Below are positions 44,112 through 52,466 of a stretch of DNA of 59,250 bases, in pieces (positions within the stretch are counted from its first letter, which is position 1; every line of letters starts with the position of its first letter). Made by a program: the position numbers and the translations under genes. The notes under the pieces were generated by a model, which was given only the letters and a program-made list of their open reading frames with translations, was not told the DNA's origin and searched no databases. The stretch lies in contig NZ_JAIWPR010000039.1 of NCBI RefSeq assembly GCF_021191635.1, positions 1-59,250 of the forward strand, written 5' to 3'. The stretch is from Alterluteimonas quercicellularis. Its GTDB lineage: Bacteria; Pseudomonadota; Gammaproteobacteria; Xanthomonadales; Xanthomonadaceae.

Positions 44112-45467
44112 CTAGCGCAGCGGCTCGCCGCGCGGGTAGCCGGCCAGCGGTTCCATCGTGTCCAGGTTCCACTCGGCCTCGACGAAAGGCCGCCGCGTCT
44201 GCGGATAGTCCGGATAGCCGCCCACCTCGTCCTGGCTGTCGATGATGTCGCCGCGGCCCTCGACCACGTCGGCGACGATGCGGCGGTCGATCGGGTCGCG
44301 GTTCCAGGGCGTGGCGCCGGCGTTGGCGATCACCGCGTCCTGCACCTGCGCGGCGGGCAGCACGGCGACGCCGAAGGGCAGCGGCGGCGCGCTGCGCAAG
44401 CGGTTCACCCGCGCCGGCGCGGTGGTGTAGCGGCCGATCTCGGGGATGGTCGGCTCGCCGATCGCGTCGACGGCGAGGTTGTCGTCGAGGTACAGGTCGA
44501 CGTCGCCCGAACCGCCCAGCATGAAGAAGGCCAGCGGGCGGGTGTCGTGGCCGGCGCGCAGCACGTTGCCGCGCAGCGCGATCCGCCCGGGCGCGTAGTC
44601 GTGGCCGATCCATTCCTCGGCGATCAGGTTGTAGTGCACCGCGCGCGTGCCGGGGTTGTAGATCAGGTTGTTGATCACCTGCCCGGAGGTGGCGCCCTTG
44701 AACAGCGGGTTGCGCTCGACGTTGTGCGCGTAGAGGTTGCCGACGATCAGCACGTCCTGTACGTGGTCGTGGACCAGCGTGCCCTTGGAGTGCTCGCCCT
44801 TGCCGTGGGTGGAATGCGCCAGTCCCTCGGCGATCAGGTTGTTGCTGAAGGTGATGCGCCGCGAGGTGCCGGCGCGGAAGTCCTCCAGCGTGCGCCCGCC
44901 CTCGGCGAAGCGCGTGCCGGAGGCGGACAGACCCTCGTCGGTGCCCCAGGTCAGCGAGCAGTGGTCGACCACGACGTCGTGCGCGCGCACGGTGGAGATG
45001 GCGTCGAAGTCGGTGCCGCTGCGGCGCGGCAGGCCGGCGTCGCCGGGGCGCACGCGGATGTGGCGCACGACCACGTCGTGGGTGGCGATGTCGATGCCGC
45101 CGCGGACGAAGGTGATGCCGGGCGGCGGCGCGGTCTGCCCGGCGATGGTCAGGTAGGGCTCGGTGATGCGCAGGGTCTGCGCGCCGAGGTCGACCACGCC
45201 GCCCACCTCGAACACCACGATCCGCGGGCCGGGCGTGGCGACCGCCTCGGCGAACGAGCCGGGCCCGTCGGCGGCGAGGGTGGTGACGCGGACGATCCGT
45301 CCGCCGCGGCCGCCAGGCGTATGCGCCGCCCAGCCCTGCGCGCCGGGGAAGGCCGGCGGATCGGCGGCGGCATGCGCGGGCACCGCCGCGAACAGTGGCG
45401 CGCCCAGCAGCGAGGCGGCCAGGATCCAGGATGCGGCGCGCGGACGCGCGGCGGCGGTGGTGGACAT
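44112..45467 (-). CDS. pectate lyase-like secreted protein (PL1 type)
   Basis: A 451-residue secreted beta-helix protein; signal peptide ends VPAHAA and GGAGG precedes ATG 45467. The N-terminal AFPGAQGWAAHTPGGRGGRI, ITEPYLTIAGQTAPPPGITF and VDHCSLTWGTDEGLSASG are typical of a PL1 subgroup found in pectin loci and differ from the lyase at 41014, so the two probably attack different pectin regions. It heads an operon with the carboxylesterase and is divergent from the hydratase-TRAP operon, sharing the operator at 45527-45549. Confidence 0.88.
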   Translation of the reverse strand: MSTTAAARPRAASWILAASLLGAPLFAAVPAHAAADPPAFPGAQGWAAHTPGGRGGRIVRVTTLAADGPGSFAEAVATPGPRIVVFEVGGVVDLGAQTLRITEPYLTIAGQTAPPPGITFVRGGIDIATHDVVVRHIRVRPGDAGLPRRSGTDFDAISTVRAHDVVVDHCSLTWGTDEGLSASGTRFAEGGRTLEDFRAGTSRRITFSNNLIAEGLAHSTHGKGEHSKGTLVHDHVQDVLIVGNLYAHNVERNPLFKGATSGQVINNLIYNPGTRAVHYNLIAEEWIGHDYAPGRIALRGNVLRAGHDTRPLAFFMLGGSGDVDLYLDDNLAVDAIGEPTIPEIGRYTTAPARVNRLRSAPPLPFGVAVLPAAQVQDAVIANAGATPWNRDPIDRRIVADVVEGRGDIIDSQDEVGGYPDYPQTRRPFVEAEWNLDTMEPLAGYPRGEPLR

Positions 45468-45523
45468 CGTTCCCCTCCCATCGGTCGCGGCGCCGCGTAT
45501 CCGCGGTCTTGCCGCACTGCACA

Positions 45524-45552
45524 TTGAAAATGACACCGGTTTACCATATACG
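45524..45552 (+). promoter_or_regulatory. promoter with embedded operator for the hydratase-TRAP operon
   Basis: TTGAAA (45524-45529) and TATACG (45547-45552) are separated by exactly 17 bp. AATGACACCGGTTTACCAT (45529-45547) fills the spacer. The same core recurs at 38078-38091 and 50729-50747. A repressor here would block this operon and possibly the divergent pectate lyase operon. Confidence 0.7.
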
Positions 45553-45612
45553 ACATGCCAGCGGTGCCGCGATCTGCACCGCAACATCGCCTGCGCGGGG
45601 AGACTTCCAGCC

Positions 45613-46461
45613 TTGAGCCAACACGACGAGACGCCGGCCGCCGATGCCGGCCACGACAGGGACGCCGTGACGATCGCCGAGCGGTTCGTCGAGGCCCGCG
45701 CCGGTGCACGCGCGCTGGTGGAGTTCCCGGGCGCGGTGCCGCCCAGCCTGGAGGCCGCCTACCGCGTGCAGGACCTGGCCATCGCGCGCTGGGCCGATGC
45801 CATCGCCGGCTGGAAGGTCGGCTACATCCAGCCGCAGCGGCGCGACGCCTCCGGCGACGACCGCCTGCTCGGCCCGATCTGGCGGCGGCACCTGTGGCCG
45901 GCGCAGGGCGAGGTCCCGATCCCGGTGTTCGCGGGCGGCTTCGCCGCGGTCGAGGCCGAGTACGTGCTGCGGCTGGAGGCCGACGTGGACCCCGGGCGCA
46001 CGCGGTGGACGCCGGAGGACGCGGCGCGACTGCCGGCCACGCTGCAGGTCGGCATCGAGGTCGCCAGCAGCCCGCTGGCCACCATCAACGCGCTCGGGCC
46101 GTGCGTGGTGGTGTCGGACTTCGGCAACAACAACGGCCTGGTGCTGGGCCCGGAGATCCCCGGCTGGGCCGATCGCGACGAGGCCGGCCTGATCGCGGAG
46201 ACCTGGATCGACGGCACGCTCGCCGGCCGCGGCGGCGCGACCCTGCTGCCGGGCGGGCTGCGCGCGGCCTTCGCCTTCGCGCTGGCGCGCTCGGCCCGGC
46301 GCGGGCGGCCGCTGCGCAAGGGCGACCTGGTCGCGACCGGCAACGCCACCGGCATCCACGACATCCTGCCCGGCCAGCGCGCGCGGGTCGCGTTCGCGGG
46401 CATCGGCACGCTGGAGGCGCGCGCGGTCGCCGCCGCGCCCGAGCCTGAGGCGCGGCGATGA
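45613..46461 (+). CDS. fumarylacetoacetase/2-keto-4-pentenoate hydratase-family enzyme
   Basis: A 282-residue cytoplasmic protein from TTG 45613 (GGGGAG upstream); GTG 45667 is an alternative start. The FAH-type fold is indicated by GWKVGYIQPQ, FAAVEAEYVLRLEADVD with its metal-binding acidic residues, GIEVASSPLATINALGP, NNGLVLG and GDLVATGNATG. Family members hydrate, decarboxylate or cleave 2-keto acids. It is the first gene of the TRAP operon, overlapping the next by four bases, so it probably acts on a keto-deoxy acid from pectin breakdown; the exact reaction is not known. Confidence 0.82.
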   Translation: MSQHDETPAADAGHDRDAVTIAERFVEARAGARALVEFPGAVPPSLEAAYRVQDLAIARWADAIAGWKVGYIQPQRRDASGDDRLLGPIWRRHLWPAQGEVPIPVFAGGFAAVEAEYVLRLEADVDPGRTRWTPEDAARLPATLQVGIEVASSPLATINALGPCVVVSDFGNNNGLVLGPEIPGWADRDEAGLIAETWIDGTLAGRGGATLLPGGLRAAFAFALARSARRGRPLRKGDLVATGNATGIHDILPGQRARVAFAGIGTLEARAVAAAPEPEARR

Positions 46462-47447
46462 ACCCCGGCCGGCGCGGGTTCCTGGCCGGCCTGGGCGCGG
46501 CCTGCGCGGCGGCCGCGCTGCCCGCGCGCAGCGACGACGCGGCGGTGGTGCTGACCGCCACCGACGTGCACGTGAAGGACTATCCCACCGTCGCCGCGGT
46601 CGGCTGGCTGGGGCAGACCCTGGAGCGCGAGACCGCCGGCCGGGTGCGCATCCGCCAGTACCACTCGGGCCAGCTGGGGCGCGAGTCGGAGGCGATCGAC
46701 ATGGCGCGCTACGGCGCGATCGACATGACCCGCGTCTACAGCGGCGCGCTCAACAACGCCTTCCCGCTGACCGTGCCGCTGTGCCTGCCCTACGTGTTCG
46801 ACTCGGTGGCGCACATGCGCCGCGCGCTCGACGGCGGCATCGCCCAGGGCGTGCTGGAGGGCTTCCGCGCGCGCGGGCTGGTGGGCCTGGCGATCTACGA
46901 CAGCGGCGCGCGCTGCTTCTACAACGTGCGCCGCCCGCTGCGCGTGCCGCAGGACCTGCACGGGCTGAAGATCCGGGTGGCGGCGTCCGACATCTTCATC
47001 CGCCTGGTGCGCCTGCTGGGCGCCAATCCCACGCCGATGTCGCTGGGCGACACCTTCTCCGGCATGGAGACGCACATGATCGACGGCGCCGAGAACAACA
47101 TGCGCAGCTTCCACTCCAGCCGCCACTTCGAGGCCGCGCGCCACTGGTCGCAGAGCGAGCACTCCTACGCGCCGGACGTGCTGCTGATCTCGCAGCGCTC
47201 GTTCGACGCGCTGCGCCCGGGCGACCGCGACCTGCTGGTGGACGCCGCGCGGGCATCGGTCGGCGTCATGCGCGGGCTGTGGGACGCCTCGGAGGCGCAG
47301 GCCCGGCAGGCCGTCGCCGAGGCCGGCGTGCGCTTCAACGAGGTCGACCTCGACGCCTTCCGCGCCGCGGCCCGCCCGCTGGTCGACGACTACCTGCGCG
47401 ATCCGCGGATCGCCGACCTCCATCGCCGCATCCGCGCCGCCGCCTGA
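46458..47447 (+). CDS. TRAP transporter solute-binding protein (DctP family)
   Basis: A 329-residue periplasmic binding protein with Tat-like signal GRRGFLAGLGAACAAAALPA. DctP-family features: ESEAIDMARYGAIDMTRVYSGAL, LPYVFDSVAHMRRALDG and GLKIRVAASDIFIRLV, whose arginine by homology grips the substrate carboxylate. Starts at ATGA, overlapping the previous stop. With the genes downstream it forms a TRAP system; because these import organic acids and the locus is pectinolytic, galacturonate-derived keto acids are the likely cargo. Confidence 0.92.
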   Translation: MNPGRRGFLAGLGAACAAAALPARSDDAAVVLTATDVHVKDYPTVAAVGWLGQTLERETAGRVRIRQYHSGQLGRESEAIDMARYGAIDMTRVYSGALNNAFPLTVPLCLPYVFDSVAHMRRALDGGIAQGVLEGFRARGLVGLAIYDSGARCFYNVRRPLRVPQDLHGLKIRVAASDIFIRLVRLLGANPTPMSLGDTFSGMETHMIDGAENNMRSFHSSRHFEAARHWSQSEHSYAPDVLLISQRSFDALRPGDRDLLVDAARASVGVMRGLWDASEAQARQAVAEAGVRFNEVDLDAFRAAARPLVDDYLRDPRIADLHRRIRAAA

Positions 47448-47454
47448 GCCCGCC

Positions 47455-48084
47455 ATGCCCGACACCCACGCGACCCCGTCCCCCGTTGCCGACGCGCCGC
47501 GCCGCGGCTGGCGCGGCGGCCTCGACCGCCTGTCCGGCGCCTCGATCGCCGTGGCCGCCGCCGCCCTGCTGGGCCTGGTGGCGGTGCAGGGCTGGCAGGT
47601 CTTCGCCCGCTACGTCATCAACGACTCGCCGAGCTGGACCGAACCGGTGACGATCCTGCTGCTGGCCACCGCCATGAGCTTCGGCGCCGCCTCCGGCGTG
47701 CACACCGGCCGCCACTTCGGCTTCTTCCTGCTGGCCGAGGCCATGCGCCCGGCGCTGCGGCGCTTGGTGGACGCGCTCAACTGCCTGGTGATCGCCGCGA
47801 TCGGCGCGGTGCTGGCGGGCTGGGGTGCGGTGCTGCTGCTCGACGGGCTCGACGTGCGTATGGCCGGCGCGCCGCTGCCGCAGAGCCTGCCCTACCTGCC
47901 GCTGGCGCTGGGCGGCGCGCTGATGACGGCGTTCGCGCTGGCGCGCGGGGTGGATGCCTGGGGTGGGCGGGGCGATGGCGGCGAGGCCCTCACCCCACCG
48001 TCCGCTGGGCGGACGGTCCCTCCCTCTCCCGCTGTGCGGGAGAGGGACGCCGGTGCGCGGCCTTCGGCCGCGGGAGAGGTTTGA
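47455..48084 (+). CDS. TRAP transporter small membrane subunit (DctQ family), repeat-extended C-terminus
   Basis: A 209-residue protein with four membrane segments (about 30-48, 62-80, 98-122, 140-165), as in DctQ subunits: VQGWQVFARYVINDSPSWTEPVTILL and GRHFGFFLL are typical. Family proteins end near residue 175; the last ~32 residues (from about 178) are encoded by three successive hairpins of a repeat and look like read-through into intergenic DNA. The stop overlaps the next start (TGATG), so the tail may persist because it keeps coupling. Confidence 0.88.
   Translation: MPDTHATPSPVADAPRRGWRGGLDRLSGASIAVAAAALLGLVAVQGWQVFARYVINDSPSWTEPVTILLLATAMSFGAASGVHTGRHFGFFLLAEAMRPALRRLVDALNCLVIAAIGAVLAGWGAVLLLDGLDVRMAGAPLPQSLPYLPLALGGALMTAFALARGVDAWGGRGDGGEALTPPSAGRTVPPSPAVRERDAGARPSAAGEV
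47990..48075. repeat. CTCACCCC/GGGAGAGG-type repeat with three hairpins inside a coding region
   Basis: Hairpins CCGTCCGC-TGG-GCGGACGG (47998-48016), CTCTCCCGC-TGT-GCGGGAGAG (48024-48044) and CGCGGCC-TTC-GGCCGCG (48056-48072) follow one another. The CTCTCCCGC...GGGAGAG form is a common intergenic repeat in xanthomonads (recalled), here inside the 3' end of the DctQ-type gene. Confidence 0.8.
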
Positions 48085-49367
48085 TGGCGATCGCGCTGCT
48101 GTTCGGGGTGTTCGCCGGCCTGCTGGCGATCGGGGTGCCGGTGGCGTTCGCGCTGGCGGCGGCGTCGCTGGCCACGCTGCTGCTGCTGGACCTGCCCTCG
48201 GTGGTGCTGGTGCAGCAGATCGGGGCCGGCATCGGCACCGCCTCGCTGATCGCGATCCCGCTGTTCATCTTCGCCGGCGAGATCATGATGCGCGGCGGCA
48301 TCTCCGAGCGCCTGATCGCGCTGGCCTCCTCGCTGGTCGGGCGCATCCGCGGCGGGCTGGGGCAGGTGAGCATCCTGTCGTCGCTGTTCTTCGGCGGCGT
48401 GTCCGGCTCGGCGATCGCCGACGTCTCCGCGGTGGGCGGCACGATGATCCCGCAGATGGTCAAGCGCGGCTACGACCGCGACTTCGCCGTCAACGTCAGC
48501 ATCACCGCCGCGCTGGTGGCGCTGCTGGTGCCGCCCTCGCACAACCTGATCCTGTACTCGGCGGCGATGGGCGGCGGCATCTCGATCGCCGACCTGTTCG
48601 CCGGCGGCATCCTGCCGGCGCTGCTGATGACGCTGACCCTGATGGTCACCGCGTACTTCGTCGCGCGCCGGCGCGGCTACGGCGTGGAGCCATTCCCGGG
48701 CGTGCGCGCGCTGCTGCTGCGGCTGGTGGCGGCGCTGCCGGGGCTGGGGCTGGTGGCGCTGATCTTCGTCGGCATCCGCGCCGGCGTGTTCACCGCGGTG
48801 GAGAGCGCGGCGGTGGCGGTGCTGTACGCGCTGCTGGTGACCGCGGTGCTGTACCGCCAGCTCGGCTGGCGCGAGTTCCTGGGCACGGTCACCCACGCCG
48901 CGCGCACCACCGGGGTGATCCTGTTCGTGATCGCCACCGCCGCGTTGTTCGGCTGGCTGCTGGCCTACCTGCAGGTGCCGGCGGCGGCGGTGAGCGCGCT
49001 GCAGTCCTTCGCCGACAGCCCGCGCACGGTGCTGCTGCTGATCGTGGTCGGCCTGCTGCTGCTGGGCATCTTCATGGACCTGGCGCCGATGATCCTGATC
49101 TGCACGCCGATCTTCCTGCCAGTGGCGCGCGCCTACGGGATCGACCCGATCCACTTCGGCATGGTGCTGGTGCTGGCCGGCGGGCTGGGGCTGGTGACGC
49201 CGCCGGTGGGCTCGGTGCTGTTCGTCGGCACCGCGATCGGCAAGATCACCATCGGCCAGAGCCTGCGCACCATCTGGCCGTTCTGGCTGGCCGGGCTGGC
49301 GGTGCTGCTGCTGGTGGCCTTCGTGCCCGCGCTGTCCCTGTGGCTGCCGGCGCTGCTGCGCGGGTAG
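48084..49367 (+). CDS. TRAP transporter large permease subunit (DctM family)
   Basis: A 427-residue membrane protein with about 12-13 hydrophobic segments, normal for DctM, the ion-coupled translocation subunit. Family marks: GVPVAFALA, IPLFIFAGEIMMRGGIS, FGGVSGSAIADVSAVGGTMIP, LVPPSHNLILYSAA and LGLVTPPVGSVLF. ATG 48084 overlaps the previous TGA. It ends the four-gene operon 45613-49367 ahead of the LacI regulator. Confidence 0.95.
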   Translation: MAIALLFGVFAGLLAIGVPVAFALAAASLATLLLLDLPSVVLVQQIGAGIGTASLIAIPLFIFAGEIMMRGGISERLIALASSLVGRIRGGLGQVSILSSLFFGGVSGSAIADVSAVGGTMIPQMVKRGYDRDFAVNVSITAALVALLVPPSHNLILYSAAMGGGISIADLFAGGILPALLMTLTLMVTAYFVARRRGYGVEPFPGVRALLLRLVAALPGLGLVALIFVGIRAGVFTAVESAAVAVLYALLVTAVLYRQLGWREFLGTVTHAARTTGVILFVIATAALFGWLLAYLQVPAAAVSALQSFADSPRTVLLLIVVGLLLLGIFMDLAPMILICTPIFLPVARAYGIDPIHFGMVLVLAGGLGLVTPPVGSVLFVGTAIGKITIGQSLRTIWPFWLAGLAVLLLVAFVPALSLWLPALLRG

Positions 49368-49400
49368 AGGCCCGAACCGGCGCCGTCGCGCCGCGGCCGC

Positions 49401-49406
49401 TAGAAT
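49401..49406 (+). promoter_or_regulatory. possible -10 box of the LacI-family gene
   Basis: TAGAAT stands 36 bp before the ATG. I see no clear -35 and no copy of the AATGACACCG motif here, so the regulator does not appear to be autoregulated by that site. Confidence 0.4.
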
Positions 49407-49442
49407 CCAGGCGCGCGGCCGCCCCGCGCCGGACCCCTCCCG

Positions 49443-50519
49443 ATGCCCCCGACCAAGAAGACCCCCGCCCGCAGGGCCCGCTCCGCCGCCGACGCCCTGC
49501 CGGCCGGCAAGGCGGCCACGATCAACGACATCGCGCGCCTGGCCGGGGTGTCGAAGAAGACGGTGTCGCGGATCATCAACCATTCGCCGCTGGTGCGGCC
49601 GGACACGCGCGAGAAGGTCGAGGCGCTGATGCGCGAGGTCGGCTACTCGCCCGACCCGATGGCGCGCGGGCTGGCGTTCCGCCGCTCGTTCCTGATCGGC
49701 ATGGTCTACGACAACCCGACCGCGCAGTTCATCGTCAACATGCAGTACGGCGCGCTCGACGCGCTGCGCGGCTCCGGCTTCGAGCTGGTGGTGCACCCCT
49801 GCGACAGCCGCAACCCGGACTACATCGAGGGCGTGCGCCGCTTCGTCCAGCAGCAGAAGCTGCACGGGGTGATGCTGGTGCCGCGCGTGTCCGAGGACGA
49901 CGCGCTGGCGCGCATGCTCGACGAGATCGGCTGCCGCCACGTGCGCATCGCCGCGGTGGCGCTGGACCGGCCCGAGCGCATGGTGGTCACCCACGACCGC
50001 GACGGCGCCGCCGAGGCCGCCGACTACCTGCAGATGCTGGGCCATACCGACATCGCGCTGATCACCGGGCCCGGCCACTACCGCTCCGCGATCGAGCGCA
50101 CCGCCGGCTGCGTGGAGGCGCTGCGCCGGCGCGGGGTGGAGGTGCCGAAATCGCGCATCGTCGAGGCCGGCTACACCTTCGAATCGGGCATCGCCGCGGC
50201 CGAGAAGCTGCTTTCCGGCCGCAAGCGCCCCACCGCGATCTTCTGCGGCAACGACGAGATGGCGGCCGGCGTGTACCGGGTGGCGCTGCGCGCCGGCATC
50301 CAGGTGCCGCGCGAGCTGTCGGTGGTCGGCTACGACGACAGCCCGCTGGCTTCGCGGCTGTGGCCGCCGCTGACCTCGGTGCGCCGCGACACCCGAGACA
50401 CCGGCCGCGTCGCCGCCGCGATGCTGGTCCACCCGGAGCAGGACGGCGCCGCGCGGCCGCTGGCGAGCGTGCGGCCGCACCTGATCGTGCGCGACTCCTG
50501 CCAGCCGCCGGGCGACTGA
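49443..50519 (+). CDS. LacI-family transcriptional regulator of the pectin locus
   Basis: A 358-residue repressor-type regulator. After a basic ~24-residue extension, the DNA-binding domain is at about 26-80 (ATINDIARLAGVSKKTVSRIINHSPLVRPDTREKV) with the hinge YSPDPMARGLAFRRS. The remainder is a periplasmic-binding-protein-like effector domain (IGMVYDNPTAQFIVNMQYGAL; FCGNDEMAAGVYRVALRAG; SVVGYDDSPLA). It lies between the TRAP genes and kduI and is the obvious candidate to bind the AATGACACCG sites; the inducer is likely a keto-deoxyuronate. Functional analogue of KdgR/UxuR. Confidence 0.9.
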   Translation: MPPTKKTPARRARSAADALPAGKAATINDIARLAGVSKKTVSRIINHSPLVRPDTREKVEALMREVGYSPDPMARGLAFRRSFLIGMVYDNPTAQFIVNMQYGALDALRGSGFELVVHPCDSRNPDYIEGVRRFVQQQKLHGVMLVPRVSEDDALARMLDEIGCRHVRIAAVALDRPERMVVTHDRDGAAEAADYLQMLGHTDIALITGPGHYRSAIERTAGCVEALRRRGVEVPKSRIVEAGYTFESGIAAAEKLLSGRKRPTAIFCGNDEMAAGVYRVALRAGIQVPRELSVVGYDDSPLASRLWPPLTSVRRDTRDTGRVAAAMLVHPEQDGAARPLASVRPHLIVRDSCQPPGD

Positions 50520-50579
50520 GCCGCGGAGCCGCCGGAAGGCGGGCGCCGGGGCCGACCGGGCCCGCTGCCCTTCGCCGGT

Positions 50580-50602
50580 GTCGCGCGCCAGCGCGCTCCT
50601 AC
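50580..50602. repeat. single right arm of the interspersed repeat
   Basis: GTCGCGCGCCAGCGCGCTCC followed by TAC, without a matching left arm close by; 60 bp past the LacI-family stop. Confidence 0.7.
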
Positions 50603-50728
50603 GCTTTCTGGGCGTGCGCTCGCGCGCGCCAGGTGCGTCCGGCGCTTGCGCCGATGCGTGGAGGCACGTTCGCTTCCCGCCGACCGGCCCTGGCGTTCGC
50701 CGCCACGGCCCGCTCTTCCGCGATGCGG

Positions 50729-50759
50729 AATGACACCGGTTTCCAATCGGCGCTAGAAT
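50729..50759 (+). promoter_or_regulatory. operator and promoter of kduI-kduD
   Basis: AATGACACCGGTTTCCAAT (50729-50747) matches the site at 45529 in 16 of 19 positions. ATGACA (50730-50735) serves as a -35 box, with TAGAAT (50754-50759) as -10 after 18 bp, so the operator covers the -35 and part of the spacer. Confidence 0.7.
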
Positions 50760-50820
50760 CGCGCCGACACCGATCCTTTCGACAGCCGCGCGCGGCCCGC
50801 CCGCGCACGCCGGAGACACC

Positions 50821-51669
50821 ATGTACCAGAAGACCTACCACGCCACCCACCCCGGGGCGATGCGCGGCATCGGCAACGACGAGCTGCGCGACCTGTACCT
50901 GCTCGACGGGCTGTTCGCCGGGGGCGAGATCCGCCTGAGCTACACCCACTACGAGCGCTTCGTGATCGGCGGCGCCGCGCCGCTGGACAGGCCGCTGTCG
51001 CTGCCGCGGCAGGCCGAGCCGGAATCCGCCCGCGACAAGCCGTTCCTGGAGCGCCGCGAGCTGGGCGTGGTCAATGTCGGCCGCGGCACCGGTACGGTGA
51101 CCGTGGACGGCACCGTGCACCGCCTGGCGCCCAAGGATGGCCTGTACGTGCCGATGGGCAGCGACGAGGTGACCTTCGCCTCCGACGATGCGGCCGCGCC
51201 GGCGCGCTACTACCTGGCCTCCACGCCCGCGCACGCGCGCTTCGAGACCGTGCACATCTCCATCGACCGCGCGGTGCCGCTGGAGCGCGGCGCGCTGGAG
51301 ACCAGCAACGAGCGCACGATCTACCAGTACATCGTGCCGGCGACCTGCAGGTCCTCGCAGCTGCTGCTGGGGCTGACCATCCTCAAGCCGGGCAGCGTGT
51401 GGAACACGATGCCGCCGCACCTGCACGACCGCCGCAGCGAGGTGTACTTCTACTTCGACCTCGGCGAGAACGACCGCGTCTACCACTTCATGGGCGAGCC
51501 CGCCGCGCAGCGCCACATCGTGGTCGCCGACGGCGAGGCGGTGGTGTCGCCGCCGTGGTCGATCCACATGGGCGCCGGCACCCGCAACTACTGCTTCATC
51601 TGGGCGATGGGCGGCGAGAACCTGGACTACACCGACATGCACGTGCTGGACATCTGCCAGCTCAAGTGA
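50821..51669 (+). CDS. kduI: 5-keto-4-deoxyuronate isomerase
   Basis: A 282-residue cupin-fold enzyme converting 5-keto-4-deoxyuronate to 2,5-diketo-3-deoxygluconate. Family text: [35 protein letters not shown] and the zinc-binding motif [18 protein letters not shown] with [14 protein letters not shown] downstream. Length matches E. coli KduI (about 278). GGAG precedes ATG 50821. First gene of the kduI-kduD-esterase operon under the shared operator. Confidence 0.96.
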   Translation: MYQKTYHATHPGAMRGIGNDELRDLYLLDGLFAGGEIRLSYTHYERFVIGGAAPLDRPLSLPRQAEPESARDKPFLERRELGVVNVGRGTGTVTVDGTVHRLAPKDGLYVPMGSDEVTFASDDAAAPARYYLASTPAHARFETVHISIDRAVPLERGALETSNERTIYQYIVPATCRSSQLLLGLTILKPGSVWNTMPPHLHDRRSEVYFYFDLGENDRVYHFMGEPAAQRHIVVADGEAVVSPPWSIHMGAGTRNYCFIWAMGGENLDYTDMHVLDICQLK

Positions 51670-51697
51670 GCCGCGCGGTCCCGCGGGGGAGGATTTC

Positions 51698-52459
51698 ATG
51701 ACGTTGCCGTCTTTCGACCTGGCCGGCCGGGTGGCGCTGGTGACCGGCGCCAACACCGGGCTGGGGCAGGGCATCGCGCTGGCGCTGGCCGAGGCCGGCG
51801 CCGACATCGCCGCCGCCGGGCGCAGCGCGCCCGAGGAGACGCGCGCGCGGGTGGAGGCGCTGGGCCGGCGCTTCGCCTTCGTCGAGGCCGCGCTCGACAC
51901 CATCGCGCCGGTGGCCGGGGTGGTGGAGGCGACGGTGGCGCAGCTCGGCGGACTGGACATCCTGGTCAACAACGCCGGCACCATCCGCCGCAACGACGCC
52001 CTCGACTTCACCGAGGAGGACTGGGACGCGGTGATGGGGGTGAACCTGAAGACGCTGTTCTTCCTCTCGCAGGCGGCCGGCCGCCACTGGGCGGAGGCGG
52101 GGCGCGGCGGCAAGATCGTCAACATCGCCTCGATGCTGTCGTTCCAGGGCGGCATCCGCGTGGCCTCGTACACCGCCAGCAAGTCCGGCGTGCTGGGGCT
52201 GACCCGGCTGCTGGCCAACGAGTGGGCGGGCAAGGGGATCAGCGTCAACGCGATCGCGCCCGGCTACTTCGCCACCAGCAACACCGAGGCGCTGCGCCGG
52301 GACGCCGACCGCAACCGCGCCATCCTCGAGCGCATTCCGGCCGGGCGCTGGGGCGTGCCGGCGGACCTGGCCGGGGCGGCGGTGTTCCTGTCCAGCGCGG
52401 CCTCGGACTACGTGCACGGCGCGGTGGTGCCGGTCGACGGCGGCTGGCTGGCGCGCTGA
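51698..52459 (+). CDS. kduD: 2-keto-3-deoxygluconate (2-deoxy-D-gluconate 3-) dehydrogenase
   Basis: A 253-residue short-chain dehydrogenase that reduces 2,5-diketo-3-deoxygluconate to KDG with NAD(P)H. Cofactor loop TGANTGLGQG (17-26), NNAG (91-94), catalytic Ser145, Tyr158 and Lys162 (SYTASK). The ending SDYVHGAVVPVDGGWLAR is typical of KduD. GGGGAGG precedes ATG 51698, 28 bp after kduI. Confidence 0.95.
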   Translation: MTLPSFDLAGRVALVTGANTGLGQGIALALAEAGADIAAAGRSAPEETRARVEALGRRFAFVEAALDTIAPVAGVVEATVAQLGGLDILVNNAGTIRRNDALDFTEEDWDAVMGVNLKTLFFLSQAAGRHWAEAGRGGKIVNIASMLSFQGGIRVASYTASKSGVLGLTRLLANEWAGKGISVNAIAPGYFATSNTEALRRDADRNRAILERIPAGRWGVPADLAGAAVFLSSAASDYVHGAVVPVDGGWLAR

Positions 52460-52466
52460 GATCTCC

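Larger units (their letters stand above)
50520..50820. other. 301-bp intergenic region before kduI
   Basis: It holds a lone repeat arm (50580-50602), an otherwise featureless GC-rich stretch, and then the operator-promoter of kduI (50729-50759). No credible ORF or terminator is seen. Confidence 0.6.

Noticed and set aside
46458..49367. C4-dicarboxylate TRAP transporter
   Set aside because: The family prototype moves dicarboxylates, but the operon, operator and neighbours all belong to pectin breakdown, so uronate-derived acids are more likely.
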